Below, in pieces: positions 17,560 through 26,590 of a stretch of DNA of 64,000 bases. A model generated the notes under the pieces. It had not been told where the DNA came from, ran no database searches, and saw only the letters and a program-made list of their open reading frames with translations. Source of the DNA: Paraburkholderia kururiensis (GTDB lineage Bacteria; Pseudomonadota; Gammaproteobacteria; Burkholderiales; Burkholderiaceae); NCBI RefSeq assembly GCF_034424375.1, contig NZ_CP139965.1, positions 6,324,001 to 6,388,000 of the forward strand, in the 5' to 3' direction. Position numbers and translations under genes: made by a program. How positions within the stretch are numbered: position 1 is the stretch's first letter; every line of letters begins with the position of its first letter.

Positions 17560-17851
17560 GGTTTCGACACCTCCGGATTGCACGACGGTAGCCACGCGTT
17601 GCGCGTGACGGGCACGACCGCAGCAAACGCCGCCGCGACTCGAACCCGGCGCAACTTCGTTTCAGTGGGATAGCGCAGAACCGTCCGACAAAACCATTCA
17701 AGCACAGTTCGTGGTCGCGGGCACCTGTCCGTTCGGCCGATGGCGACGCCTTCGGAAGATGACGCATAATGGGCCGCCCGCAGCTTCCGGTGCGTCGCAG
17801 TGCGCAACCGGGCGAAGCGCGGCGCACACCATCGAAGAACGAGGAATTCCC

Positions 17852-18367
17852 ATGTCCATTTCCATGTATCAAGCATCGGTGCCCGTGCTGCTGCACGGCT
17901 TGACCAACCTGCAAGCCATTCTCGGCAAAGGCGAAGCTCACGCCGCCGAAAAGCAGATCGATCCTTCGGTGTTCACCGGCGCGCGCCTGTTCCCGGACAT
18001 GCTGCCGCTCGCGCGCCAGATCCACATTGCAACCGACACCGCTAAAGGCTGCGCCGCGCGGCTGGCCGACGTGGAAGCGCCGCGCTACGAAGACGTCGAA
18101 TTCACGTTCGACGAATTGCAGGCCCGCATCCAGAAGACGATCGATTACCTGAAGGAATTCAAGCCCGCGCAGATCGACGGCTCGGAAGCGCGCACGATCA
18201 CGCTCAAGATGCGCAGCGGCCCTATCGAATTCACGGGCATGAGCTATCTGCTGCACTTCGTGCTGCCCAATTTCTTCTTCCACGTAACGACGGCCTACGA
18301 CATCCTGCGCCACAACGGCGTGGAACTGGGCAAGCTGGATTACCTCGGGGCAAAGCGGGCTGCTTGA
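17852..18367 (+). CDS. DUF1993 family protein
   Basis: 171 aa. The sequence begins MYQASVPVLLHGLTNLQAIL and has the HATDTAKGCAARL-like and YLLHFVLPNFFFHVTTAYDILRH-like blocks (read in parts) that mark DUF1993, a helical-bundle family related in fold to DinB-like proteins. The function is unknown. GAGGAAT lies 6 nt before the ATG. It stands alone, diverging from the S53 peptidase gene and converging on the interrupted LysE gene. Confidence 0.85.
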   Translation: MSISMYQASVPVLLHGLTNLQAILGKGEAHAAEKQIDPSVFTGARLFPDMLPLARQIHIATDTAKGCAARLADVEAPRYEDVEFTFDELQARIQKTIDYLKEFKPAQIDGSEARTITLKMRSGPIEFTGMSYLLHFVLPNFFFHVTTAYDILRHNGVELGKLDYLGAKRAA

Positions 18368-18421
18368 GGAAACGCCGGGCGTCGGCGCGTCGCTCCGGCG
18401 GTCTTGACGGCGGCAATCGTC

Positions 18422-19102
18422 TCAATCGAGCGAGAGCCGCACCGCGAACCCGACCAGCGCAGCGGAAAACGTCCACCGCTGCGCGGTCTACGCGAGCGGA
18501 TGCGCGCGCACCCAGTTCGCGATGCGTGCGGCGCCCAGCGCGTAGAGGGCATCGAAGCACGCCCCCAGGGCAACGAGCACCGCGCCCAGCTCCGTCACCT
18601 GCAACGCGACGGGCCCGGCATCGGTGCGCACGAACTGCGGCAGGAGCACCGAGCAGAACAGCAGCGCCTTGGGGTTGAGCAGGTTCGTCAGCAGCCCCTT
18701 GGCGAAATCGACGCGCAGCGGGCGCGGCAGTGCCGATGACGTCTCGCCTGGCCTGGACGCGGGCCGACCGTAAGTCGCTCGACTGCTGCCGGCGTCCGCT
18801 CCCGGCAAAGCAAACACCGGCGAGCGGAATATCTGCACGGCCACCCATGCCAGATAGACGGCGCCCGCATACCGCACCCCCTCGTAAAGCCACGGTGCGT
18901 TGTGGAGCAGTGCCGCTACGCCACAAGCCGACAGCGTCACATGCGTCGCGCGGGCCACGCCCAGACCGGCCGCGGCAGCGAAGCCGCTGCGCGCGCCTCG
19001 TCCGATGCTGGTTTGCAGGATCAAGGCCATGTCGGGGCCCGGCAAGGCATAGACGACGATCAGTGCGGCAATGAAGACAACCAGAAGGTGAGTGGAAACC
19101 AT
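18422..19102 (-). pseudogene. LysE/RhtB amino-acid exporter interrupted by an in-frame amber codon
   Basis: The frame from the ATG at 19102 gives 204 residues of a LysE/RhtB exporter: YALPGPDMALILQTS near residue 18, then GLGVARATHVTLSACG and the NLLNPKALLF motif. It then meets TAG at 18488-18490. Reading on in the same frame gives AQRWTFSAALVGFAVRLSLD and a TGA at 18422-18424, which is just the short basic linker plus final hydrophobic helix that ends RhtB proteins. A single CAG to TAG change explains it. Without suppression the product lacks its last membrane helix. It is divergent from an Lrp/AsnC regulator, the usual partner of such exporters. Confidence 0.7.
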
Positions 19103-19190
19103 CGCAAAAACCTTGGCAAGAACCCGTTGTGATGGGCTCTATATTGCAATCGGCCTACGAGCGATTTCTGGCGATTTTCTGTCCACACAT

Positions 19191-19203
19191 GCCAGAATTT
19201 GGC
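19191..19203. promoter_or_regulatory. Candidate Lrp-type operator between lysE and lrp
   Basis: GCCAGAATTTGGC is an imperfect palindrome (GCCA/TGGC arms, AT-rich centre) in the 148-bp divergent region between the LysE-like exporter and the Lrp-type regulator. Lrp/AsnC operators are commonly short arms around an AT-rich core. The assignment rests on position and symmetry only. Confidence 0.3.
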
Positions 19204-19250
19204 GGATTGCGCTAACATTTTCGCTCAATTTGGAGAACTCCCTTTTCGCC

Positions 19251-19721
19251 GTGAACGACCTCGAACTCGACAGGATCGACCGGGCCATCCTCTCCGCCGT
19301 ACAGGCTGATGGCCGCATTCCGAACGCGCGCCTCGCCGAAACGGTAGGGCTGAGCGAAACGCCCTGCGCACGGCGTCTGAAGCGCCTTGAACAGGAGGGC
19401 TATATCGAACGGTATCGGGCCATGCTTTCGCGCGAGGCGCTCGGCCTCGGGGTGGTGGCGTTCGTGTATGTGCGCTTTGCCGTCCACGACCGTGCGCTCG
19501 CCGACCGCTTCGAACGCGAGGTGCTGGCCATCGCCCGCATCCTGTCGTGTCATAACGTGTCGGGTAGCGCCGATTACATCTTGCAGGTGGTCGCCCGCGA
19601 TCTCGACGATTACGGCACGTTCATGCGCGACGAGCTTCGTTGCCTGCCGGGCGTGACGTCCGTGGAGTCGTCGCTGTCGCTGCGTGAAGTGAAGGCCAAC
19701 GGTGGTCTGCCCGTGCCGTGA
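19251..19721 (+). CDS. Lrp/AsnC-family transcriptional regulator
   Basis: 156 aa, the standard length. The helix-turn-helix is at about residues 8-55 (DRAILSAVQADGRIPNARLA and LSETPCARRLKRLE), followed by a RAM ligand-sensing domain with GSADYILQVVARDLDDY near residue 105. The GTG at 19251 is chosen because family N-termini begin a few residues before LDxxDRxIL. It is divergent from the LysE/RhtB exporter, so it probably senses an amino acid and switches on its export. The exporter's amber codon may leave this regulator without a working target here. Confidence 0.88.
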   Translation: MNDLELDRIDRAILSAVQADGRIPNARLAETVGLSETPCARRLKRLEQEGYIERYRAMLSREALGLGVVAFVYVRFAVHDRALADRFEREVLAIARILSCHNVSGSADYILQVVARDLDDYGTFMRDELRCLPGVTSVESSLSLREVKANGGLPVP

Positions 19722-19895
19722 GCAGCAAGCGCCGGCCGGGGCGCCGTGTAAGCGTAGCCATCATGCGGCCCGCCGCGTTGTCGCCTCTCGCCGCCCCGCC
19801 GCGCCCTCGATCGTCCCCACCTGGCCCGAACCGGCCGATTCGCCCCCAAACACGAGCCGTTTTTCCGAACCTGATTTGAAACCGACGGAGCACCC

Positions 19896-20129
19896 ATGAC
19901 ACCCGAAGAAGCACGAGCCGAAGAAACCCGCGCAATGGACCGCGTACTCGCTGCGACCCAGCGCGTCCACACCACCTTTGCCGCCTTGCAATCCCAGTTT
20001 CCGCCCAAGGGCGACGGACGCCCATCGCAACTCGCCTTGCAGACGTTCGATGCCGCCCTGGAGGAACTCGAAGACGCTCAGGCCGCGTTCGACGAATTGC
20101 TGAACGACCTGCTTGACGGGAACCGCTGA
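19896..20129 (+). CDS. Small acidic helical protein, function unknown
   Basis: 77 aa, with an ATG at 19896 preceded by GGAG-like bases (ACGGAGCACCC). It is rich in Ala, Glu and Gln, with a predicted pair of amphipathic helices (EEARAEETRAMDRVLAATQ and ALEELEDAQAAFDELLNDLL), and has no signal peptide or Cys. A small helical-hairpin protein is plausible. I do not recognise the family. It lies downstream of the Lrp gene and upstream of the broken DUF72 gene. Confidence 0.55.
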   Translation: MTPEEARAEETRAMDRVLAATQRVHTTFAALQSQFPPKGDGRPSQLALQTFDAALEELEDAQAAFDELLNDLLDGNR

Positions 20130-20391
20130 CCGGCATATCGGCCCGCCGGCCGGCTGCCAGTTGGTGAAGTACGAGACGGTCACGTAGTTGGCGGACGGTC
20201 CTACTGATCCGGAGGCGCAGCACGAGGCAGACCGTTAGTTGCGGCCAGACGCAGCGTCCTGGACGACATCGAAGCACGTTTAGCGCGAAGACGCGCGCCG
20301 CGCCGGCCGCCCATCGACGAGCGCCGCTTCACACGCGCGCCCTTCCGGCACGCGCGCTCCGCCCCGCGCGCGTGCGCCTGTCTGCGCGCCC

Positions 20392-21291
20392 GTGTCTGCA
20401 CGCCCCTGCCTGCGTCCACCTGTCCGCGAGGCGCACGTCAACCCGCGGACCATCCGCCAATACGTCCACCAATACCTCCGCCAATACGCTGCCCCCACCG
20501 GCAAGCCAGGCCGGAGCCGGCAACAGCCCACCGCGTTCGGCAACTTCCTCGCGTCCGGCGTCTTCGAGCTGAAGGAAAAGCTGGGCGTCCTGCTCTGGCA
20601 GTTTCCCGGCTCGTTTCGCTTCGATGCCGAACGCTTCGAGCACTTCTTCGCCCTGCTGCCGCGCGACACGCAAGCGGCGCTCGACTTCGCCCGCGAACAT
20701 CACGACGAGCGCGTCGCCGGCCGCTCCACGCTCACCATCGACCGCAAGCGGCCGCTGCGCCACGCCATCGAAGTCCGGCACGAGAGCTTTCTCTGCGAGG
20801 CCTTCATCGATCTGCTGCGCCGCCATCGAATCTCGCTCGTGTTCGCGCATTCCGCCGGCAAGTGGCCGTACGCCGAAGACGTGACGACCGACTTCGTCTA
20901 CCTGCGCCTGCATGGCAGCGAGCAGATGTACCACGGCTCCTATCCCGACGACGTACTCGCCCACTGGGCCGGGCGCATCGCGGCCTGGCACGGCGGCGAC
21001 GAGCCCGCGGACGCCCATCACATCGGCGGCCCGGCACCGAAGCCGCGCGGCAAGCGCGACGTCTTCTGCTATTTCGACAACGACGTGAAGGTCCGCGCGC
21101 CGTTCGATGCGCGCCGCCTGATGGCCCGACTCGGGCTCGACGCACACCTCCCGCCCCTGCCCGAATACAAGGGCAAAGCACCGCGCCCCCTCAACCGCCC
21201 GGAACCGTCGGAAAGCGACCCCGACAGCAACCCTGACAGCCAACCGAAAAGCCAACGGAAAAGCAGCCCGCCAAGCCGCCGCGCGAATTGA
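20392..21291 (+). pseudogene. DUF72 family gene lacking its 5' end
   Basis: From about codon 47 the frame matches DUF72 (YecE-like) proteins closely: NFLASGVFELKEKLGVLLWQ, ALDFAREHHDERV, HAIEVRHESF, GKWPYAEDVT, DFVYLRLHGSEQMYHGSY and a final FCYFDNDVKVRAPFDA. The family's first 90-100 residues, including the G-T/S-GW start and the substrate-facing strands of the TIM-like barrel, are missing. The upstream codons are compositionally odd (Arg/Pro-rich, with a 12-bp tandem repeat) and resemble nothing in the family. I read this as a truncated remnant. The open frame to 20392 means that some protein could still be made. Confidence 0.65.
20454..20489. repeat. Three tandem 12-bp units (CCRCCAATACNY)
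   Basis: CCGCCAATACGT, CCACCAATACCT and CCGCCAATACGC lie head to tail. They sit just 5' of the point where recognisable DUF72 sequence begins, inside a stretch that does not match any DUF72 N-terminus. Confidence 0.7.
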
Positions 21292-21498
21292 CTAAACGAT
21301 CGCTTATGCATCCCCCGAAAAAACGCTGCAAGTCTGTTGCACGCTTCGCGTAAACCCCCGTGAATCGCCGTCCCCCGCCTTGCCGTAATAACGCATAGAT
21401 GCTGGCCGGCCGCGGGATGAGCCTGCGTGCCGATGCCCCGCGCGCGCCACTCGAACCGCGTGCCCGGCCGCCTTCGTAAATGCATGACCGAGGTGACG

Positions 21499-22629
21499 AT
21501 GATCCGACTTTCCAATTTCCGTCTCACGACGCGTATTTCCGCGGGCTTCGCCGCAATGATCCTGCTCGTGCTCTGCGCGAGCGGCGCCGCGCTATGGGCG
21601 GTGCAGCTCGCCAGCTCGGGCCGCGCCGCGGGCGCGCTCGTGCCCGTGGTGCTCGTGTCGTCGGGGCTGGCGGTCGTGGTCGGCGTGCTGCTGGGCTGGG
21701 GTATCCGGCGCGCCATCAAGGCGCCGGTCGAGGGCGTGGTGGCAACCGTGGGCCGCATTGCGGGCGGCGATCTGGCGACGAAGATCGAGTCGGCCGGCCG
21801 CGACGAGATCGCATGGCTCAACTACGAACTCAACATGATGCGCAAGAAGCTCCAGTCGACGATCGCCGAAGTGCGGCAGTCCGCGGAAACGGTAGCGCAG
21901 GCCTCGTGCGAGATCGCCGCCGGCAACAACGACCTGAGCGCGCGCACCGAGCAGCAGGCGCTCAGCCTGCAGCGCACCGCGCACTCCATCGCGGCGCTCA
22001 CGGACGCCGTGAAGAACAACGCCGAGCACGCCGCGCAGGCCAACGAACTGGTCGCTTCCGCAAGCGAAGTGGCCACCGAAGGCGGACGCACGATGAGCGA
22101 GGTCGTCGCGACGATGGGCGAGATCAATACGAGCGCGACGAAGATCGGCGACATCATCAGCGTGATCGACAGCATCGCCTTCCAGACCAACATCCTCGCG
22201 CTCAACGCCGCGGTGGAAGCCGCGCGCGCCGGCGAGCAGGGCCGCGGCTTCGCCGTGGTCGCAACCGAGGTGCGCGCGCTCGCGCAGCGCAGCGCCACGG
22301 CGGCCAAGGAGATCAACGAACTCATCAGCCGCTCGGTGGAGCGCATCGAAACGGGCGTGCGGCTCGTCGACGTGGCGGGCCGCACGATGGAAGAAATCGT
22401 GAAGAGCGTGAAGCAGGCCGAGCAGATCATGGGCGAGATCAGCACCGCGACCACGGCCCAGCGCACCGGCATCGAGCAGATCCACACCGAGATCGCGCAG
22501 ATCGACAACGCCACGCAGCAGAACGCGGCGCTCGTCGAACAGGCGTCGGCGGCGGCCGGTTCACTCCAGGAACAGTCGCAGACGCTTGCCGAAGCCGTGA
22601 AGATCTTCCAGGTGAAGAAGGCCGGCTGA
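21499..22629 (+). CDS. Methyl-accepting chemotaxis protein without a periplasmic sensor domain
   Basis: 376 aa. Two hydrophobic helices (about 12-35 and 47-70) are separated by only about ten residues, so the usual 130-160 residue ligand-binding domain is absent. A HAMP domain follows (residues ~70-122), then the signalling domain with the conserved hairpin tip SIAFQTNILALNAAVEAARA and GRGFAVVATEVRALAQRS. There is no C-terminal CheR-docking pentapeptide. The start could be 21484 or 21499; GAGGTG just upstream of 21499 favours the latter. It may sense membrane state or a partner protein rather than a soluble ligand. Confidence 0.9.
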   Translation: MIRLSNFRLTTRISAGFAAMILLVLCASGAALWAVQLASSGRAAGALVPVVLVSSGLAVVVGVLLGWGIRRAIKAPVEGVVATVGRIAGGDLATKIESAGRDEIAWLNYELNMMRKKLQSTIAEVRQSAETVAQASCEIAAGNNDLSARTEQQALSLQRTAHSIAALTDAVKNNAEHAAQANELVASASEVATEGGRTMSEVVATMGEINTSATKIGDIISVIDSIAFQTNILALNAAVEAARAGEQGRGFAVVATEVRALAQRSATAAKEINELISRSVERIETGVRLVDVAGRTMEEIVKSVKQAEQIMGEISTATTAQRTGIEQIHTEIAQIDNATQQNAALVEQASAAAGSLQEQSQTLAEAVKIFQVKKAG

Positions 22630-22656
22630 CGCAGCGCGAATGAAAAGTACCCGCGC

Positions 22657-23340
22657 CTAAGTCTCGCTCCAGAGCCGCAGCAGGTTGTGATAGCAGCCGA
22701 CGAGGCTGCGGCGCGCCGCGTCGTCCGCGCCCGTCGCGTTGAGACGCTGGATCGCGGTGTCCATGTCGAACAGCAACGCACGCTGCGTGTCGCTGCGCAC
22801 GAGGCTTTGCACCCAGAAGAAACTCGCGAGCCGCGTGCCGCGCGTGACCGGCGTCACCTGATGCAGGCTCGTGGCCGGATACACCACCATGTGTCCGGCG
22901 GGCAGCTTGACCTGCTGCACGCCGTAGGTGTCTTCGATCACGAGTTCGCCGCCGTCGTACTCGTCGGGATCGCAAAGGAAGAGCGTGGCCGACACGTCGG
23001 TGCGCAGCTTCACACCGTTCGGCAGCACGCGCACCGCGCCGTCCACGTGACTGCCGAACGTCATCCCGCTCCCGTAGCGATTGAACAGCGGCGGATAGAC
23101 CTGATTCGGCAGCGCCGCGCTGATGAAGAGCGGATTGCACTCGATGGCGCCCACGATCACGTCGCCCAGTTCGCGCGCCAGCGGCGAATGCTCGGCGATC
23201 TGCTGGTTGCGCTTCACGGGCGCGCCCTGATAGCCGGCCGTCGCGCGGCCATCCACCCACGCGTCGCCGGCGCCTTCCAGACGTTCGCGCACGTAGCGCA
23301 CCTGGTCGGCGGTCAAAACATCGGGAATGGGCAGCAGCAT
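22657..23340 (-). CDS. piuC: PKHD-type Fe(II)/2-oxoglutarate hydroxylase (PiuC)
   Basis: 227 aa, the standard length. The first iron ligands are His and Asp in GSHVDGAVR, the distal His is in ATSLHQVTPV, and the 2OG-binding Arg is in the TRGTRLASFFWVQS segment. PiuC proteins are coded next to TonB-dependent siderophore receptors; their exact substrate is unsettled. The gene begins 88 bp after the stop of the receptor gene on the same strand and so probably shares its iron-regulated transcript. Confidence 0.92.
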   Translation of the reverse strand: MLLPIPDVLTADQVRYVRERLEGAGDAWVDGRATAGYQGAPVKRNQQIAEHSPLARELGDVIVGAIECNPLFISAALPNQVYPPLFNRYGSGMTFGSHVDGAVRVLPNGVKLRTDVSATLFLCDPDEYDGGELVIEDTYGVQQVKLPAGHMVVYPATSLHQVTPVTRGTRLASFFWVQSLVRSDTQRALLFDMDTAIQRLNATGADDAARRSLVGCYHNLLRLWSET

Positions 23341-23428
23341 GGGCGGACCTTCGATACGGGTGGAATGACGCTCGCCACATTCCGCGGCGAGCTTGAAAGC
23401 GCAGTCAAAACCGACTTCAGGACCGGCT

Positions 23429-25636
23429 CTAGAACCGGTAATTCGCCGTGGCCAGCAGCGTGCGCCCGATGCCCGGCACCGACCGCCCGCCGTCCGACTG
23501 AATCAGCGCGTCGTAGTAGCGCTTGTTCGTCAGATTCAACACGTTGAGCTGCACGTCGTAGCGCTTCGTGTGGTAGCCCGCCATCGCGTCCCAGCGCGTA
23601 TAGCCGCCCACCTCGACGAGGTTCGTGTTGGCTGCATAGCGCGCCGACATGTAGGTCGGACCGCCGCCGATCTGCCAGTGCGGCGTGATCGCATACGTGC
23701 TCCACAGCGTCAGCGTGTTGCGCGGCGTATTGGCCGGCACGTGGCCCTGGGTGCCGTCGCGTGCGGAGACGATGCGCGCGTCCATGTACGTGTAGCCCGC
23801 GAAGATCTGCCAGCGCTCGGTGATGCGGCCCGTCGCGCTGGCCTGGAAGCCGTTCACGCGCACGTCGCCGTCGAGCGTGTATTCCGTGGAGGACACCTGG
23901 GTTCGCGCGTTGCGCTTCTCCTGCTGGAACAGCGCCGAAGTCAGCGAGAGGTTGCCGTTCAGCAGCTCCCACTTGCTGCCCACTTCGAACGAACGCGTCG
24001 TTTCGGGCGGCAGATTCTGCGTGAGGTTCGTAACCGTGAGCGCTTCCAGCGACGGATCGAACGACGTGCCATACGACGCGTAATACGACTGCCAGTCGCT
24101 CGGCTGCCAGATCACGCCGCCGCGCACGCTCGTGTAGTTGTTGGTCTGCGCGGCATAGGCCGGCGCGTTGATGGTGTTCGAGATGTGCGCCTGGTAGCGG
24201 TCCCAGCGCAGTCCGCCCACCACCTTCCAGTGCTGGCCGAGCGACACGGTGTCGTTGACGTACGTCGCAATCGAATTCGCCGACGACGACGCGTAGTTGC
24301 CCTTCGTCGTGGTCACGCCGACAGGATCGGACAGATAGACCGGGTCGACGAGCGACACCACCGGCAGATTGCCGCGCGTGTAGGCCTGGTTCGAGTAAGT
24401 CTCGTGGCCCAGTTCGACGCCCGCGATCAGGTCGTGCGCGATGGGGCCGGTCGTGAATTTGTACTGCGCCATCGTGTCGTTGTAGATGGCGTGGTTCTGG
24501 ATCACGCGGTCGTGGCTTTGCAGCTTCACATAGAGCTGGCTCAGCGGAATCTGCGTGTAGTTGCCGTTCGAGAGCGCGGGGCTCGTGGCGAGCGGCCCCG
24601 TGAGCACCGCCTGCGGCGCGGTTTCGCGCGCGTCCGTCATGGAGTGCGAAATCTGCGTGCGGTTGGTGATCGTGAAACTGTCGTTGAAGCGGTGCTTGAT
24701 GCTCGCGTTGAACGTCTGCACGTCCTGGATCGTGCGGTCCGACGTGAGGCCGTAATACGTGTTGCGCGAAACCGGCGCGGGATGGCCGTTGAGCGGCGGC
24801 ACGCCGTAATCCGGCTGATCGTAGTTGTGCTGGATGAGCGCCGACAACGTGATCTCGGTGGGCGTGCCGATGCCGAAGCGCGCTTCGGGCGCAAAGCCGT
24901 AGTCCTTGTTGTGCATCTCGTCGCGGCTCGAGCCGAGCGACTGGCCGAACGCGTTGAGCCGGATCGCCGAGGTATCCGTGAGCGGCCGGTTCACGTCCAC
25001 CGCGGTGCGGTAGCGGTCGTCGGTGCCGATCATCGTGGAAATTTCCGCCGAGGGCGTGAGGTTCGCCTTCTTCGAGACCTGGTTGATGACGCCGCCCGTG
25101 GAGCCGCGGCCGAACAGCATCGACGAAGGTCCGTACAGCACTTCCACGGCTTCCAGGTCGAAGGTGTCGCGGTAGTACTGGTTGCGGTCGCGAAAGCCGT
25201 CGAGGTAGATGTCGTTCTGCGCCGTGAAGCCGCGCAGGTTGACGTTGTTGCCGATCTGGCCGCCCTCCGCGCCGCCGATCGTCACGCCCGGCGCGTTGCG
25301 CAGCGCATCCTGAAACGACGTGGCGGCCTGCGAGTTGAGCAGCGCCTTGTTGATGACGGTAACGGTCTGTGGAATGTCGCGCAGCGGCGTGGGCGTCTTT
25401 GCGCCCACGGTCGCGCGGTCGGCCTGGAAGTCCTGGAAGTCCTGCTGGTCGCTGGTGCCGGACACCACGACAGCGGGCAAGGTGCCTTCGCTGGCAAGCT
25501 GGGCGCTGCCGGTATTACTGCCGGCGCCCGCAGGCGCGGCCGCCGGTGCGGATGCGGTTTGAGCGGACGCGTGCGTGGCGGCCGATGTGACGCACAGCAG
25601 TGCCATCGCTGTGGCCAGCGGCTTCTTGTCGAACAT
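23429..25636 (-). CDS. fiu: TonB-dependent catecholate siderophore receptor (Fiu/PiuA type)
   Basis: 735 aa from the ATG at 25636; a GTG 8 codons upstream (25660) is an alternative. A signal peptide (TAMALLCVTSAATHASA) precedes a Pro/Ala linker, a TonB box-like LPAVVVSG, the plug domain (PQTVTVINKALL, NAPGVTIGG, LYGPSSMLFGRGSTGG) and a 22-strand barrel ending in Phe (ATANYRF). It imports ferric catecholate siderophores or their breakdown products across the outer membrane. A strong Fur box at 25808-25822 lies about 170 bp upstream, and piuC follows. Confidence 0.92.
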   Translation of the reverse strand: MFDKKPLATAMALLCVTSAATHASAQTASAPAAAPAGAGSNTGSAQLASEGTLPAVVVSGTSDQQDFQDFQADRATVGAKTPTPLRDIPQTVTVINKALLNSQAATSFQDALRNAPGVTIGGAEGGQIGNNVNLRGFTAQNDIYLDGFRDRNQYYRDTFDLEAVEVLYGPSSMLFGRGSTGGVINQVSKKANLTPSAEISTMIGTDDRYRTAVDVNRPLTDTSAIRLNAFGQSLGSSRDEMHNKDYGFAPEARFGIGTPTEITLSALIQHNYDQPDYGVPPLNGHPAPVSRNTYYGLTSDRTIQDVQTFNASIKHRFNDSFTITNRTQISHSMTDARETAPQAVLTGPLATSPALSNGNYTQIPLSQLYVKLQSHDRVIQNHAIYNDTMAQYKFTTGPIAHDLIAGVELGHETYSNQAYTRGNLPVVSLVDPVYLSDPVGVTTTKGNYASSSANSIATYVNDTVSLGQHWKVVGGLRWDRYQAHISNTINAPAYAAQTNNYTSVRGGVIWQPSDWQSYYASYGTSFDPSLEALTVTNLTQNLPPETTRSFEVGSKWELLNGNLSLTSALFQQEKRNARTQVSSTEYTLDGDVRVNGFQASATGRITERWQIFAGYTYMDARIVSARDGTQGHVPANTPRNTLTLWSTYAITPHWQIGGGPTYMSARYAANTNLVEVGGYTRWDAMAGYHTKRYDVQLNVLNLTNKRYYDALIQSDGGRSVPGIGRTLLATANYRF

Positions 25637-25807
25637 GGAATCCCCGTCGAAGATGGACACGCTCCGGCCGGTCGAACGAGACCGGCGGGCGGCGTGATGC
25701 TGGCTGGCGGGGCTTCCTTGCGCGCGAAGCGAAGGCGGCGAGGCTGGCTACGGTTGGTTTTGCGTTGGAATCATCGGGCGGCCATGCAAATATGCACGGC
25801 AGCTAGA

Positions 25808-25822
25808 TGAGAATCGTTATCA
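25808..25822 (-). promoter_or_regulatory. Fur box for the siderophore receptor operon
   Basis: TGAGAATCGTTATCA matches the 7-1-7 Fur consensus TGATAATNATTATCA at 12 of 14 positions. It lies in the 220-bp gap between the upstream small gene and the receptor start, where the receptor promoter must be. It predicts repression of fiu-piuC when iron is plentiful. Confidence 0.8.
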
Positions 25823-25856
25823 TCACACGCCTTTCCGAATATTTCAAGCGGCCCGC

Positions 25857-26225
25857 TTACCGTGCCGCGTCGCGCGTGCTCTGCTGCGCGGGCGGCAGCG
25901 AGGAAACGGGCGATGCACAGGCCTGCAGCGCCGCCATCGCTTTTCGGGCGACGGCCAGCGTTTCCTGGCACACGAGCGGGCGCACCGAGCGCGGGCAGCC
26001 GCCGTTCGCATCGATGCGAGCCAGCGCGTCGCGCACCTTGCCGAGCGCAGCCTCGGGCGAACCGGCGTCCGTCACGAGGTGGGCAATGTCGAATGCGCTG
26101 CCGGAAGGCAGTTCGACGTAAGCGGGACATGCCGATTTGGCGAAGGAGTCCGTCACCGGCATGGCAACGAGGAAAACGGCCGCGCACCAGGCAGGCACGC
26201 GCGACCCGTCGGGAAAGTCATGCAT
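25857..26225 (-). CDS. Small exported protein of unknown function
   Basis: 122 aa with a signal peptide (VPAWCAAVFLVAMPVTDSFA, cleavage near residue 30) and four Cys in the mature part (SACPAY, GGCPRS, LVCQET, QACAS), which could form two disulfides in the periplasm. GGGAG lies 8 nt before the ATG. I do not recognise the family. It is upstream of the receptor gene on the same strand, but the Fur box falls after its stop, so it is probably a separate unit. Confidence 0.6.
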   Translation of the reverse strand: MHDFPDGSRVPAWCAAVFLVAMPVTDSFAKSACPAYVELPSGSAFDIAHLVTDAGSPEAALGKVRDALARIDANGGCPRSVRPLVCQETLAVARKAMAALQACASPVSSLPPAQQSTRDAAR

Positions 26226-26480
26226 GATTCGCCGCTCCCGTCCGTGATGCCCGGCCCGACGGGCCGGCGCACGCGCCGCAGAGGCCGGCGGCGCAGACCC
26301 TCGCGGCCCGCCGCGAGGCCGAGCCGCTGCCCACTACAGGCACCGCGCTCCGGCGAAGGGTCGCCGCCGAAGCGGGTCATGCTCAATGCATTCTAAGAAA
26401 CCGTGTCGACAATTCAACGTCGCCGCCGGCGCTTTGTGCGCTAACGCACTTTGCACGGGCCCGATAAATCGGCTGCGAAC

Positions 26481-26510
26481 GCTTGGGGACGCTTGAGGAC
26501 GCTTGAGGAT
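26481..26510. repeat. Three tandem 10-bp units (GCTTGRGGAY)
   Basis: GCTTGGGGAC, GCTTGAGGAC and GCTTGAGGAT lie head to tail in the 365-bp gap between two minus-strand genes (26226-26590). Apart from this repeat and the upstream gene's promoter region I see nothing in the gap. Confidence 0.65.
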
Positions 26511-26590
26511 CTTCGGGAACCCTGGAAACCACGCACGGCGCTCGCCGCATCGGCAGGAGAGGCGCATTTGCCGTACCCGAGGTCGCGCGA

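Noticed and set aside
21340..21400. Possible sigma-28 promoter (TAAA and GCCGTAAT) before the chemoreceptor at 21499
   Set aside because: The two elements are 27 bp apart rather than about 15, and the -10 is a poor match.
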